Below, piece by piece: positions 47,375 to 59,824 of a stretch of 64,000 nt of DNA (within the stretch, counting starts at the first letter, position 1; the number at the start of each line of letters is the position of its first letter). This stretch comes from Paragonimus westermani. Lineage: Eukaryota > Platyhelminthes > Trematoda > Plagiorchiida > Troglotrematidae. The stretch lies in assembly GCA_008508345.1 (NCBI GenBank), contig QNGE01000415.1, positions 148,820 to 212,819 on the forward strand, written 5' to 3'. Both the position numbers and the translations under genes were made by a program. Under the pieces are notes generated by a model. That model did not search any database. It had not been told where the DNA came from and saw only the letters and a list, made by a program, of their open reading frames with translations.

Positions 47375-50300
47375 AGAGTTTAAAAAACTACTTTCGCGAT
47401 TGTGGAGAACTGGTCTTCTGGTTATTTAGACTAAACGCAACCTCGAGGCCACACAAGTTCGAGCCAGAGCAGACACCAGTTTGTACTTCATATCATGGGC
47501 TAGATGGTCACCTCTGAACGGCAGTCATAGGAAAACATCTTTTCTGAGTTGTTAATTTGGGTTCTATGTTCTTACTCATTGCATTATGTGTCTCGATGAA
47601 TTTGTCAAAGTACCCATTTGATAGTAAGCTTTGTTTCAGCAGCTTTTGGTCTGTTAGCTGTTTGGCAAGAGTACAAATACGTCCCCGTTTGTGAGCCAGT
47701 GTTTCATCAAAACCCCGTTTGCATGCAATAGGAGTGAAGCTGGAGAACTGAAAATATTGACCACAATCGTCTCATCCGTTTAACTGATTAGTTGCACTAA
47801 TAACAGCCTAATGCCTAGCCGAAAAGTGTGGTGGCTCGAGCCGCTCACTTTAGCAAAAGTGAAATATCCTAGAGGAAAAAGTTGTCGCAAAGGGATAAAA
47901 TTGAATAACCCAAGACTGTGCGTAGGAATTCGAGTTATGTATGCAGATGGACCAACGACTGCAGCACGTGGTGAACGTTATTGCATGTTACTGTATTACC
48001 GACCAGCCAAATATCTATACACGCATGTGCACACACCCCTTCGTCATTAACTTCTTACCGAAATGTTTAAATCCCGTCAGCACACGTTAGGTCTGCAACA
48101 GAAAAAGTGGTAACAAGATTGTAGACACAAACAAAGCCAAAACCCGACTGAGACCACTAAGCTGTTTCTGACAAGATCATTCGTCAGCCTAAGTAAGACA
48201 TTAAGAAAACGGCGTCTGGTTTTGCTGTAGTTACCACACAGATCGGCAGAAGTTAACATAATGACAAACAAAACTCCTTTCCCAACGAAAAAATGCATTA
48301 ACCTCACAGCACGGGAGTAACTTCCTTGTGGGGGGCAAAAAATGGGTGTATGTTTACAGTTTTTTTAAGCGCTAAAGTCCTGGTGCAGGACGAATAACCA
48401 GATCGCAGGAAATGAGTGCGGGGCTAGTAAAGCAAGGTCAGCGCAACCGGCGTTCTTCCCCTATGTTCACATTTCGTTGACATGAACCAGACGGTTGGGT
48501 TTCGTTCATTCGAGTTGTTTTCATCCATTTTCAATCCGATTAATCGGTTAGGTTGGTCAACACAGAATGGCTTTGGTTAAGATGTCCTCGCTTTTGGTTC
48601 ATTTATTGGTGAGTTTACCAATGTTATTAGAACAGTCTCCCAGTGTCTGATAAATAATTAATTGTGAACGAATGGGGCCAATTTTTTCGATTGCTAAAGA
48701 TAATCGAATCATTTAAAATGATGCTGAATTGCATGTAAAAAATACCGGATCGAACTAGCTGCGTTGTGGTGTAATAGGAAGTGGTTCCAATATGCCTAAG
48801 CTAGTCTGAATTTTTTTATTATTGTAAAAGTAGAAATAAACCAACTGTGACAGCCAAATCATGTCACTTATTAGCAGTACGCCAACTAACTTACCAGTCG
48901 CGTTGGCTGTTTGAAGTGGCGTGCAACAAACAGAGAGCGGCGTGGTCGTATACAAATCTTTCCACACCCTTCTAATGCAGAGTACACAGGTTGCTGAGTT
49001 CAAATGCCGCATTATTCTTCTTTGTAACTAGGTATGATATAGTGGCCTGCTCGTCTCCAGAGCGCGATCTAAAGACAATCTATCTTTTGTTGGAAGGTCA
49101 ACGTTGTTCAGGGAATGAGTAGAGAAAGTCACTCACTCATATCCAGTTGAGTCAAAAACCCTAGGATGGACGGTTTATCCGACAACCGACCGTGTTCTGT
49201 TACCTGTGAGTGACCAACTAGTTGGTTACTGAATATACACCTTGTAAAAACGTTGGATTAAATTGAGGTTCCGAACAGACAGATGTAATGCAAAATCAGA
49301 ACGTTGACGTCGTGTTGCGCAGGGTAGTGTGGATCATGTTCACAACGAGGTCAGCGGAATGCTTCTGGTGCGTGGCCAAATTGCACAATAATAGATGGTC
49401 GAAACTGTGTGAGGTATTTTTGGCGTATTTTGTAAATTCCATTACCACTTCTAAAAGACTAGTAATAATGTCTCATCAAATTTGTTACTGGCATATCTGG
49501 TCTGACTGGAACGTTACCGATAAACCAAATTACCCATTGTATACACGATGTTCTCAAATTGAAAATTCCCAGCCGGTTTCGATTACATTCCAGCTAATAA
49601 CGCACAATAACATGTCTCTCGTTGAGAAAATATCGGATAAACTAGTTCATTAGGCCAAACTTGAGACGTTCTAGGTGAATCATCGTACCTTCAATATTCG
49701 GCGTTCTCTGTAATGTCTGCTTCCTAAACCTCCCATTGTAAAACCTCCGGAACGTTCGTGAACACCGCGTAAAACTGCTTATTCTGTATCGACACCGTTT
49801 TGGCTGAATACCATACGTTTGTGTAGCGTTCGAATTCAGGTGAGTCCGTTGCCTGAACATCTGAGATCTGCGTAGTCACCAGGAAAATTTGATCGTCTAG
49901 TTAAGAAAGCACAGGAAGTAAAGTCGGTCCGGGGATAGCCTGCCAAGGGTAGGCATACAGGTAAGTCGTAATGTTCGGTAGTTGGTCTCCATAGAACTGC
50001 ATATTTAGTACAATCAGAAACTGATGCCCGTACACTTGGTTACGCAGTAAACTGATCTTACAGGATAGCGTCGAACGCAGAACATGTACTTTTAAAAACA
50101 GTCTGACTTGTGTTGTCAATCGGTAAGTATTAAAAGCAGAAGAGTTTAGCTGAAGTGTTGAATGAGCGTTTTTCAAAATGATAGTGCAGACCTCAGAGAG
50201 CGTGTTTGCAAGTGATCAGTAGTATTGTTCGAATAGGAGGATACCTGTAATCCTGAACCATACGAAAATGTGATGTTAAAACTTTGATATCAAATAAAAC

Positions 50301-51800
50301 TATCTTTAACATCATGGTTGATAAAGACAACCTCAGTTTCATATTGAATGGAGTAGATTATGAATCAAAAGTAGGGCAGCCTGTATGAAAAGAACCATAT
50401 AAGAAGTGCGAGTGGGAATCACGTTAAAATGAACAGGTACCTGCTTTTTGCAATACAGAATTCAAAACAAGGAAATAATATGGTCTGTATTGAAATACAT
50501 ATTAGACCCAATTTTTTGCAGTGCTGAGGTGTCTCAATTTTCATGTGCTGATCAAGCCCAATGATGATGAGATTGGCTTTCCACCACATGAGCACGTCAC
50601 GTTTTTGGTATGAATCTTACAAACGTTAACGGGAAATTGGGTCGAGCTATCAAGAACTCATGATGTTCTAAGGAGCTGGATCGATCTCCACCGAGCACCA
50701 TGAATTCCTTGTCAGTTTTAGTGTTATATCACTGCTAACTTCAGGCAAAGGCAAAAGAACCAGCCAGGCATTCATTACTCCTCGACACCACTTTAAAAGA
50801 AACAACAAAATTATTTGCCGATCGGACAGTAGCCGAGATATCCTTATGTTTAGACGTGACCAACTCGAAATTTTATTTTCAAAAATTAGACTGGTTACCA
50901 GATCATCAACCCCTTCTCTTTTTAGCAAATATTCACATGGTTCATCTTAAGGGGAAAGCGTTGCAGATCCCTTCCTCTAGAAATCACAGGCCAGTTTGTG
51001 TACCAGCAGTGTCAAATCCACTCTACACTTTTCATGGCCAGCTCTTGGAGTTCCATCAGTCCAATCACATATGGTCCCTTGAATGGATGACGAATGACTA
51101 AATCTTGTTCCGAACAGAATGCTGTAACAGTCATTATTCTGATTTAACGTTTTGACAATCCAACATGGTGTGCGCAGCTCAAACCAAAACACAAGTAAGA
51201 TTAGTCTCAATTTTTTCATTCGGTGATAAACCACTGTCCCAAGAAGTGGTACCGACAGATTAAACCACCCGGCATAAGCCAATCCGTGAAGTCGACTAGA
51301 CTGATTATAATCCAAAACGACCTGAGCGACCAACGCTCAGCCGACCAATTCATGTCAACGCCACGACAGCTGGAGATTGTGGGCTCGATTCTAGTAACCT
51401 ACGGCTTCTTCAGAAAAATTCGTTAATTCGGTTAGTAAAGTAGTCGGACAGGCATTGGTTCTACCGGTGGATGTCATCTCTGGAGAGGAAACGCATTAGA
51501 GGAAGCACTGGAAATGAAGTTTTGTACAAGCCTACGTGATCCAGGCTGACTTTCATACGTTACTCTGTTTCGCACTTCCTCACTAACTGTTGAATACCAC
51601 CCTATGCACATTATTGTGAATTACATTGCGACGGTTTAGTAATAATTACAGGGTAATGTGTAACCTGCAACGTCCGCCTTAGAACATCGCTGATTGAAAA
51701 TATCTCATTACCAATTTTATCGTCTACGTCGTTTCCTGGTTCAGCTTGAACGTACTCTTTCTGCACAAAAGCTGAAGTTTCGGAGAAGTTGTTAATAGAT
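47375..51800. other. No gene recognised
   Basis: Frames at 47811-48050 (+), 48755-49012 (-), 49288-49653 (+, 121 codons), 49901-50176 (-), 50668-50928 (-) and 50977-51333 (-, 118 codons) show no domain I can name. The last ends with GTICDWTDGTPRAGHEKC, faintly like a C-type lectin WxDGxP...C segment, but with none of the other lectin residues. Confidence 0.3.
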
Positions 51801-51809
51801 AAATAAAGT

Positions 51810-52050
51810 GAGAACAACACAACGTTGGAAGCAAGTTATAATACTCTACATTTCAACCACCTCGGGTGTCCTTCATCAGGAGTGTTGTAATCTGTTACAA
51901 CACTCCTGAGGAAGACCACCCGAAGTTGTTGGAATTTAGGGTATTACAACCTGCTCCTAACGTTCTGTTATTCTCAACCTGTTTACCAATAACATGTTAA
52001 ACATGACATCCAAACTGTCTGACTTCATTCTTACCAAATTTAGTGTGGAT
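51810..52050. repeat. Foldback element A, copy 2 (palindrome plus tail)
   Basis: Arms 51810-51890 and 51895-51975 (81 bases each, loop TCTG) are imperfect reverse complements. The innermost part (TTACAACACTCCTGA...) is nearly perfect. The tail GTTTACCAATAACATGTTAA at about 51980-52000, and on to about 52050, is the reverse complement of the left flank of copy 1. The two copies are therefore in opposite orientation about 32 kb apart. Confidence 0.85.
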
Positions 52051-52054
52051 GGTT

Positions 52055-54570
52055 TACAAGCTGTTAACAGAACTGAAGAAACTGACCGTGCACAACACAA
52101 CTCAAGTGTTAACAACCTTTATGATACACAGTAGAGAGGTAACCTTGAACATACGACTGAAAAGTTGGCAATCAGCCGATCACTGAGAAGCAGCTGAGGA
52201 TATCGTACTTTCAGATATTAAATAACACGGGTGGTTTACACTTATATGAAAATCTATACTATTGAGCAGAATACGCCTCAGTGCAGAACAACAACTATCG
52301 AGCTAATGGGCTTTGAGAACGTATAACCAGATGGCTCTGAGCTTCACTATGTCAAAGAGAAGTAGGCCCCTGTGCATTTGCTCACGGTTAACCGATTCAC
52401 CTTTCGAAACAGGAATAAAATTAGAGATTTTTGTTTTTCTCATCCTTCTACTTCGAGGGGAGTTAAGTCGTCCAACGACAGACTGAACTTCTCAGTGCAG
52501 GGTTGGAAAGTGTAGTCTGGAGCTTCACAATACACAATAGGAAGTTAACTCGTTTTTGTCTGAAGCCTCAACAGTTTTGGATAAATCGATCCATTTTTTC
52601 TTAAGTGAGTAATTTCAGCAACACTTAGAGGGAACTATGCTTTGTTGCAAGTTAGCCTAATATAATAGTGTGTAGTGAAAATGGACAAAAAGTGGTCGAC
52701 TCACAATTACAAGGTTATCCAGCGTACTAGCGTTGGTTCACATGGATTAGGTTTTGAACTGTTGTCAGTTGTAACCAAAATGACAGCAATTCGGTCAAGA
52801 GCATACAAATGTTGACTTGTTCCAGAAACCGACGAACGTAACTCGTTTTTAACTCTTACTAATGCCAAGGGAGTGTAACGCACGAATTCTGAATATGGCT
52901 GGGCACCAACCCAGTAGATACCGTCAGTAGATCAGTGGGGTTCGGTTTAAAGAATTAAGGAGTCATTCGGTCCGTGAAAGCTACTGTAGGATGTAACGGA
53001 GTGGATGTAAGGCGAGCTACACAACTCACGCAATAAGAGTTACTTAAAGTAGCCAAAACAAACAGTGGTGTCTGTGCCATTAAATGAGATTCGGCATTAA
53101 GGTAACAGATGACTACAAGTCACTGCATATTAATGACTTTATATGATTACAGGTAGAAGACTTCAATGAACGCTGCAGTTGACAACCCTAAAAGAAATAA
53201 CACGGTGCATCAGACCGAGTAAAATCATCCGAAGAAATGTGATTTATCGGGTGTTGTTTCCGATATAAAGAAGGGTGGTTTAAACCGTTCGGACGGTTGG
53301 AGCTAATGTTGGCGGGGTTTACACAGACAGCCTGATGGTTGCAGTAAGTGATCATGTGAAGGTTGTAATGGAGCATCCTGAAGAGTTTTGTTTTGCGCAA
53401 GGACACTGAATTTTCCGTGCTACAGAAAAAGCAGACTACTTCGTTGTACACAGGTAGTTTCTGTGCAAATGCTGTGATCTGCAAACCGATACACTGGTGC
53501 GCATAGGGCCTTAACAATACAGTTATCAAGTACGTGTCGTCCAACTTATTAAACTTCTACTAAGGAGCCATCCCAGAGCCACCAAGCTGAAACAGTGGCC
53601 CCGTTATCCATGGGTATTCATCGTAGCCCAAACGGAATAGTATTGACACTACAATGCAGGCATACACATAGCAAACCTAATTTTTAAATGATCATTTGAG
53701 GGTGATTAACTGGCAAGCGTGGAACGCTCTGAATGATACGGAACTTGTGAGCTTTGCCACCAACGTACTTGAATTTTGTGGCAAAATTCGGGAAGAAAAT
53801 GAAGATTACATATTCACTTGAATCCGTGCGGTAGCACCAGAATGTGCGTGCCCATATGGCTTTTGGAATTGACGGATTTTAGTAAGCAGGTCATACTTCT
53901 TTCCTTTATTTTTCTCCCATGCAAGATTTGTTGTTCCCTCTATGATTGTATGAGGGTTGAAAGTCAGTGTGAGCCACAAGTTTTGCTGCCTACGAACGTC
54001 ATATAACTTATGTCCATTGTAGGCTGTTCCAATGATATGATATTATATTAGGTCATTTTATTCATTGTTATTCCATTAACAGTACCTCTTGTTCAAAAAT
54101 GATTGACGTACGTAACATTATTGACAGCTTGAGATGTATAACTAGTACCTTTTTCATTGTAAGACACCGTACGATTAGTAACACCACATCGCGCTTCAGT
54201 ATCTGTCGGTAAAGTGCTGATCAACTGTCAGATCAGTTCAGATTATGCATTTATTCATTCCGCCTAAGCTTGGTTCAGTGACTGGGCGTAGATCAATTTC
54301 AGGTTGATGGGTTACTTCAATAGAATCTTAATGTAGAATCTATTAGGTTAATTTTCTAACTTATAAATGACATGTTCATTACTAATGCCCTTCGACAGTG
54401 AGTTAACAACCGTCCAGTGCGGCTATTTAAATGGCGGTGTCAAATAGGCTGCAACATCCTTTAAAGTCCAAATGGAGACTTCTGCAACTTTACACGAAAG
54501 AAAAGAAGGCCAGCAGCTAAATATTATTTCACCTATCTTCCTGCAATCGTGATGAACGCGATCTTGTGGA
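52055..54570. other. No gene recognised
   Basis: The 118-codon - frame at 53544-53188 has no domain. The rest is short frames. Confidence 0.35.
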
Positions 54571-54574
54571 TTAG

Positions 54575-54700
54575 TGGATGAGTGTCTGCACTTCCATCTG
54601 TTGCTTACTCACAGACCGTGGGTTCGATTTCCTGGTGTGCGTCATGTGGATGGGACCCAGCTAGGCCAAAGCAGCTGTTCACCACTCTGCTGATGGTCAC
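54575..54700 (+). other. Weak tRNA-like segment
   Basis: GTGGGTTCGATTTCC at about 54618-54632 resembles a B box with one extra T. GGATGAGTGTCTGC upstream is a poor A box. It could be a second SINE family or chance. Confidence 0.22.
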
Positions 54701-54918
54701 TGGGACCGACCTTCTGCAGAAAATCCACCCTTCAAATCCGAAACTGATGAGAATAAAGGAACACAGGACTACATACCTCGTTGAGAATTCATCTTTTGGT
54801 TGATATACAGGGAAATGGGAGGGTTAGATAAAGATATCGTCCGGAACTATTGCGAAAACAGTGGTTTACTGGTCAGTGAACTGTTGATGGCTTGGTTGAT
54901 ACCTCAGGTTACGCTCGT

Positions 54919-55624
54919 TTATTGGCTTAGCCGTGCAAGCTGGCTATAGGGCCGATCGACTTGACGCCATGGTGGACTCAACATTCGGATAAGAAGATTT
55001 TGCCAACATGCTACTGGGTCAGTCAACTTGAGTCTGAGTACTTCGACAGCGTAGAAGGTTCCCAGTCGAGAGGCTTTGAATGATTTAGATGACACAGGAT
55101 AGAGGTGATCGGTAGTCAGCTGATACCCACTGTCGCCCAGGTAATCGAGAGTAGAGCTGCTAATCGATCGTGTTTCACGGCGTTTAGAGCAATGTGGCTT
55201 GTATTCCAAGGTTCATTTGGAGGGCTGTCCACATGTTCGACCAACGTAACGCTTCCCATAAGATCAAATGAAGCAATGAACACATGTAGACGAGGCCGTC
55301 TTGAAGATAAGGCTGAATGACTGGAAATGGGATGAATTGGACAAAGTTTGGAATTAATATGGCTCCTGTTGACTGTCTGCTTGGGTGTACTTGGCCGATC
55401 TGCGGTGTAGCCGCTTCTCAACAACACTGGGATAAACAGACATTTTTCTTGTATTCCTTACTACACGTTTGTGAGGCTCTTGTTATACTTCTAGCAACAA
55501 GTCCTGTCAGATAATCATGGTCATGGTGTAGGTATTTCACAAACTCAAGCTCGCTGCCTAAAGTATCCACTGAACAAGGTTTATGTGACAAAACACGAAA
55601 CGACATTTGTTTTAGAAGCAACAT
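54919..55624 (-). pseudogene. Penelope-like element, C-terminal part with GIY-YIG endonuclease
   Basis: On the - strand the pieces run from an RT C-terminal connection (EYKKNVCLSQ, then PFPVIQPYLQDGLVY) into CVHCF...YGKRYVGRTC (55260-55231), the GIY-YIG endonuclease start in its Y-V-G form. They continue with EYKPHC, RRETRSISSSTLDYLGDSG and a final TFYAVEVLRLKLTDPVACW and LSPPW. Penelope-like elements have this order: RT, then linker, then GIY-YIG with the conserved G-R-T, E-H and basic/acidic residues. Two in-frame stops and at least one shift are visible, so it is dead. This family supplies a plausible source for the palindromic repeats in the window. Confidence 0.7.
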
Positions 55625-55629
55625 GCTGT

Positions 55630-58600
55630 GAGATTCTGTACTGATTTATCCAAGTATTCTCCGGGTGAATATTGTGGTCAGTAATGTGGTCTACTCATCG
55701 GTATCGGTTAATGTGTGCCAAGGATATTTAGTTTTTTTTTACTTATATTAGTCTTCATTTCTACACACTGGTGAGGGCAACTGATTCTTTCGAGTAATCC
55801 ACACGAATTATAATCTGAGCTAATGGCGATCTTAGCATCCATGTATTGAACAAACTGCCTGCACTGGCCAATAGTGGACTGTCAAAGGATACATTCGGGT
55901 TCGTAGAGTTCTAAGTGGGATCCAGTCACCCCATCACCTGTCTGTCAGCATAGCACACCGTCGAATAACAGTCGTATATCAACGGCGCATCAGAGAGAAA
56001 GCCTTTACAATCTGGTTTCCCAATATTATGCGCAGTCTCAGACAGGTAATCACAAATACAATTAAATGTTTCGATTGACAGCAAACTAGTGCATATTAAC
56101 AGTGCGTACAGTGAAAGCGATCCTTGTGACTTCAAATTGATGTTCTGCATGCACTCGACGGACTCAAACGTTCCACTCAGGCTTGGCGTGGCAATCGCTT
56201 TTCGAACAGGTCCAAGTGCTTTCACAACTCAGCTAGCCGTTGGGTGGTTAGTGGAATTCATCAAATCATGTGTTAAGTAAACTTGAAAGTCTAGTTGCTT
56301 GACTTTTGAGAATATAGTAGAACCAGGTGATCCAAGTTGTTCATTAGTCGATGTGAAAGTCACCATCTTTTACTGACCAGAGATATCTAGTGGTCTGATG
56401 GTCAGCTTAATCACACTCGTTTATTTTCGTCGTTGACAGTACGAAATCTCTCCAGATTTACAAGCATAAAATTTATTTTCTTACTCTTCAATCAACAAAC
56501 AGCGCATGCCTTCTTGGTTGCTTCCCTATTCTGATGTGGGAATGGTAGAACTTTTAACTAGATCTATGGTAGCAACTATTTCCGATTGATTGGATTATAC
56601 AATAACCTGTCTGAATAAACCTCACCTCCCAAAGGCTGAAATACAGTCACCCGTGTGCACAGTATTTCAAAACTTGCAAGAGTTGACTCCTGGTGCCTGT
56701 TTTTCACTTGACCGGCAGTCAACAAATCATCACCAGTTCTGTGGCAAATCGTTTGGAATTTCAAACACCATTTTTTTGATCCGTCAGATCAGTGTATCAT
56801 ACATCACTGTATTTCCCTCTTGTTATGCAAGACTAAATGATGACGGTTAAGCGCTCGAGGACGGATGTTAATGCAAGCTGCCCAAGTACCTAGATATTAT
56901 TACCAACATCAAATGCCGGTCCTGCTATTACGAATTTTTGGTTATTCGGACGTTGTTGCTGAAGTACTCACCAAAATATGTTAATAATCCGATCAAACCT
57001 CATTAGCTCGGTATCAAGTTGGAAGTGGTACGACTGTACGATAACGACTGGACTTGGATAGGCGAAAGGAACAATAGCCTCCTGTGCGGTAATTGCTCTA
57101 CTGGTTGAGGTGTTAAGCCGTTTTGAGAGGTCAGTATTTTTCCGTTTGCATTCTTCAACCTGCACATTCAGTTACGTCACTTGGAATCTACCGAAAGATC
57201 ACCAGATGTTGCCGATTTGAATTTGACCAAAACCAGGGTTTTCCAAATCTGGATTTGAAACCAGATGCAAAACATTCTATAAAATATTGCCCCTAGGAAA
57301 TTGTTTCAAACAGTAAAAGTACCACCAATTTTTGAGCAATTTCAGAGGTGCGGGGGTATTAGAACGTCATGCTTAACCGGGTAGACAGGTAGCAGATACG
57401 GTGAGTCTGCATAAATCTTAACTTAAGGGAGAACAAAACTCCCCTACAAAAGTCATCTAAGAGACCGATACTTACAAGCAAGAGCACGCAAGTGAAAATG
57501 TTTTTTTGATTCCCGGATCGAGCCGGCTATTCGTTGTTAACTGACCTACGGTATTTTACTTCTCCCACAAATGTACACACCTTGTGTGTTATGAAAGCCC
57601 TCTGGTCCACTTTTGTATAAGAACTTGAGCGAGCAATTTCACGAACATGCAAAGCGAAAGTAACCTGCTGAGTGAAACATGATTATCCACCCTCATACTT
57701 CTCTCATCCAATCAGAATTACCAAGACACCAGATTTCCCACAGTAGAATAGCAACTTCTTAGAGGATTACTTCATTGTGAAAATAAGATCGATCAGTTGC
57801 ATTATTCTTCATTAAGTGTTTACGATATTACATGCAACTGAAACTTTATTAAACGGAATCCCTGAAGAATCAACGAGGAATTGGAAGTGCAAAAAAGCGT
57901 TTAACTGGTGCTGCAGAAAAAATGTGCTCGCCTGATTCAATACGCAAGTAGACACATCACCATTGACTATTTACCTCGACTGCTGAGTAGATCACGGAGA
58001 TCCGAATAAAAGTATCCACGTTTTCCATCTCATCAACTGTTCAAATTAGACGTCACATGGAAGTAACTTAGGATGTATTGTGATAAAATCCCAAGTAGTT
58101 ATGAAACGGTAAAGATTCTGGTTTCAGTTAAGCAAATTAGGTTCTGTTCAAGGCGATGTTCACAATCAATATGCTAAGAGGTAGTAATTAACGTACATAG
58201 GTTCCGCTTTAATGTGACTGAGACAATAATGTTGAGAGGTCAGTCGTGAAAATCTTTGAGAACCCGTCTGTTGCACAATAGGTAGTCGACAAGTTAAAAG
58301 CTTCAGAGTGGGGTGATACCGAGGAATACAGACGATTTTCTTTCAAAATAAGCTAAATCCGATAATTCTACACATTTGATTGTTATGTTTCTGTGGAAAA
58401 TTTTTTCTCAATCACTTGAACCACAGTCAGCGGTATAACGGCAACCAACGTTTGCATACAGTTGGTACTAAACTGCTTATGTTCAGTCACACTACAACTC
58501 AAAATAATGATGGAAGTATTAAATTACCATTTTGTCAGCCTTGTTCTAAAGTGTCAGCAACAGAACATCTAGTGCTACGAATAAACTTCATATCCGTCAG

Positions 58601-59100
58601 GCAAAAAATATATAAGCAACTATTCAGTTAGTTTGAAGCAAGCGACGGTATTCCGAGTTCCCTTACAACATTGAGGGTCCTTCTGAATAACACACAAAAC
58701 TACCAGAAGTTTCTTGGAATTTTCGTTTTATTCCGGCCTACACGAGAATCTTGAGGTTGATCGTGTGAAATATTAAGAGGACTGCATTGGGGAGATTGCG
58801 CCGAAACGTAGTCATTATTGCGGATGCGACAAAAATACCAAGACGTTCACGAGTCTATTTAGTGACCGTGGTCAGGGGTACCGACCAACAGCGCGCGTTT
58901 TGACGAGATCTGTGATACTGTACATTCTGCAAGTGGGTCAGTAATTATCACTCCACTAGTGGCCTCCTAGCTTAAGCTAAGTTTCTAAGCTTTGCTTGCT
59001 TCAGGGTGTACTTGGTAAGGTCACAAAAACTTAACAACTTGCGATGAACATGGCCCCCTTGATGTCCGGGTGTGCTTACTCTGAATCACCCATCGGACTC
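55630..59100. other. No gene recognised
   Basis: Frames at 55926-56225 (-), 56089-56280 (+), 56590-56850 (+), 56968-57165 (-) and 58380-58631 (+) are short. The + frame at 56590 (HLPKAEIQSPVCTVFQNLQE) is Cys-containing and protein-like but has no neighbour exon. Confidence 0.3.
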
Positions 59101-59136
59101 TCTGTTAGCATTATGTAGGGTTCACACACAAGCACG

Positions 59137-59325
59137 ATGCGTAAATTCAGGGTAAACAAGGTCGAGTTTCCAGATGGTTCATTCGTTGTAATCACTCTAA
59201 TTGAGCGAGATTGTTTTCATCCTAACTGTACCTTGTGTGATATAAGCCCAGTTGCCCTTGTAAAAGAACTATCAGAATACTATCAAGATTTTGCTCCATC
59301 TCAAGCTATCGCCTCCCTCTTCTGA
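59137..59325 (+). other. Unrecognised 62-codon frame
   Basis: It reads MRKFRVNKVEFPDGSFVVIT and later HPNCTLCDISPVALVKELSE, ending in a stop. The hydrophobic and charged residues alternate as in a real protein, and a C-x2-C pair is present. An AAATTCAG just inside the frame could be a splice acceptor, making this a terminal exon. No family is recognised. Confidence 0.22.
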
Positions 59326-59450
59326 CCTTTTCATTGCCTACATTTTCCAATCTAGTTACTAGCTTCATCAGTTGTCAATAAGCGCTGTACTAGCTGCTTC
59401 TTTCGTCCCACTTTTCAACACTGATCTAAAGTTTTGTATGCCATTTTCTT

Positions 59451-59819
59451 TCATTCAACATTAAACCTTCGTACTGGACTCACAACTTCTGGGGATAACC
59501 TTGGTATAACAACTTGCCCGAAACTTGTGTTGCAAATGTTCACAGAACAAACACTAGCAAATGAACTGAACTTTGGGTGCATTCGATTTCTGAACAACTC
59601 ATAATGGAAGTCATACGCACAAGTGTGAGTGACTACTTCATGTTTAACATACATATATGCAACGGAACATAGAGTTGTTCCAGTCAAACACTGGGTTGAA
59701 TTATTCACTGAGTTTCCAGTGTAACGTGTAAATCGCCCATTTAGTGACAGACAACCTGAAACATGACTCCGGGGTCTTGGTGACATAACTGACATGTTTT
59801 TACTTAGAGCTCGCGGCAC
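59451..59819 (-). CDS. Candidate exon of a Ly6/three-finger-type extracellular protein
   Basis: The frame is open for 122 codons on the - strand (stop at 59451). It reads SGCLSLNGRF, then QCLTGTTLCSVAYMYVK, HTCAYDFHYELF and finally VCSVNICNTS. A C-x6-C pair, further spaced Cys and a final C-x4-C-N are the hallmarks of Ly6/uPAR/CD59 domains and of the related receptor ectodomains. N-glycosylation sequons (NNS, NTS) fit a secreted or surface protein. Flukes have expanded Ly6-like surface families. Against this, the first CxxC pair is missing, and no GPI-type hydrophobic tail follows (the end is VVIPRL...RRFNVE). It would be one exon of a larger gene. ATTAG about 12 bases upstream is a possible acceptor. 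Confidence 0.35.
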   Translation of the reverse strand: MPRALSKNMSVMSPRPRSHVSGCLSLNGRFTRYTGNSVNNSTQCLTGTTLCSVAYMYVKHEVVTHTCAYDFHYELFRNRMHPKFSSFASVCSVNICNTSFGQVVIPRLSPEVVSPVRRFNVE

Positions 59820-59824
59820 TTCAT

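Noticed and set aside
48936..49006. tRNA-like segment ending GAGTTCAAATGCC
   Set aside because: No convincing A box and no similarity to the SINE family along its length.
50977..51333. C-type lectin fragment
   Set aside because: Only a short WTDGTP...C stretch resembles lectins. The WND and other Cys positions are absent and the opposite strand is also open.
54618..54632. B box of a second SINE family
   Set aside because: One base too long and no acceptable A box at the right distance. Kept only as a weak feature.
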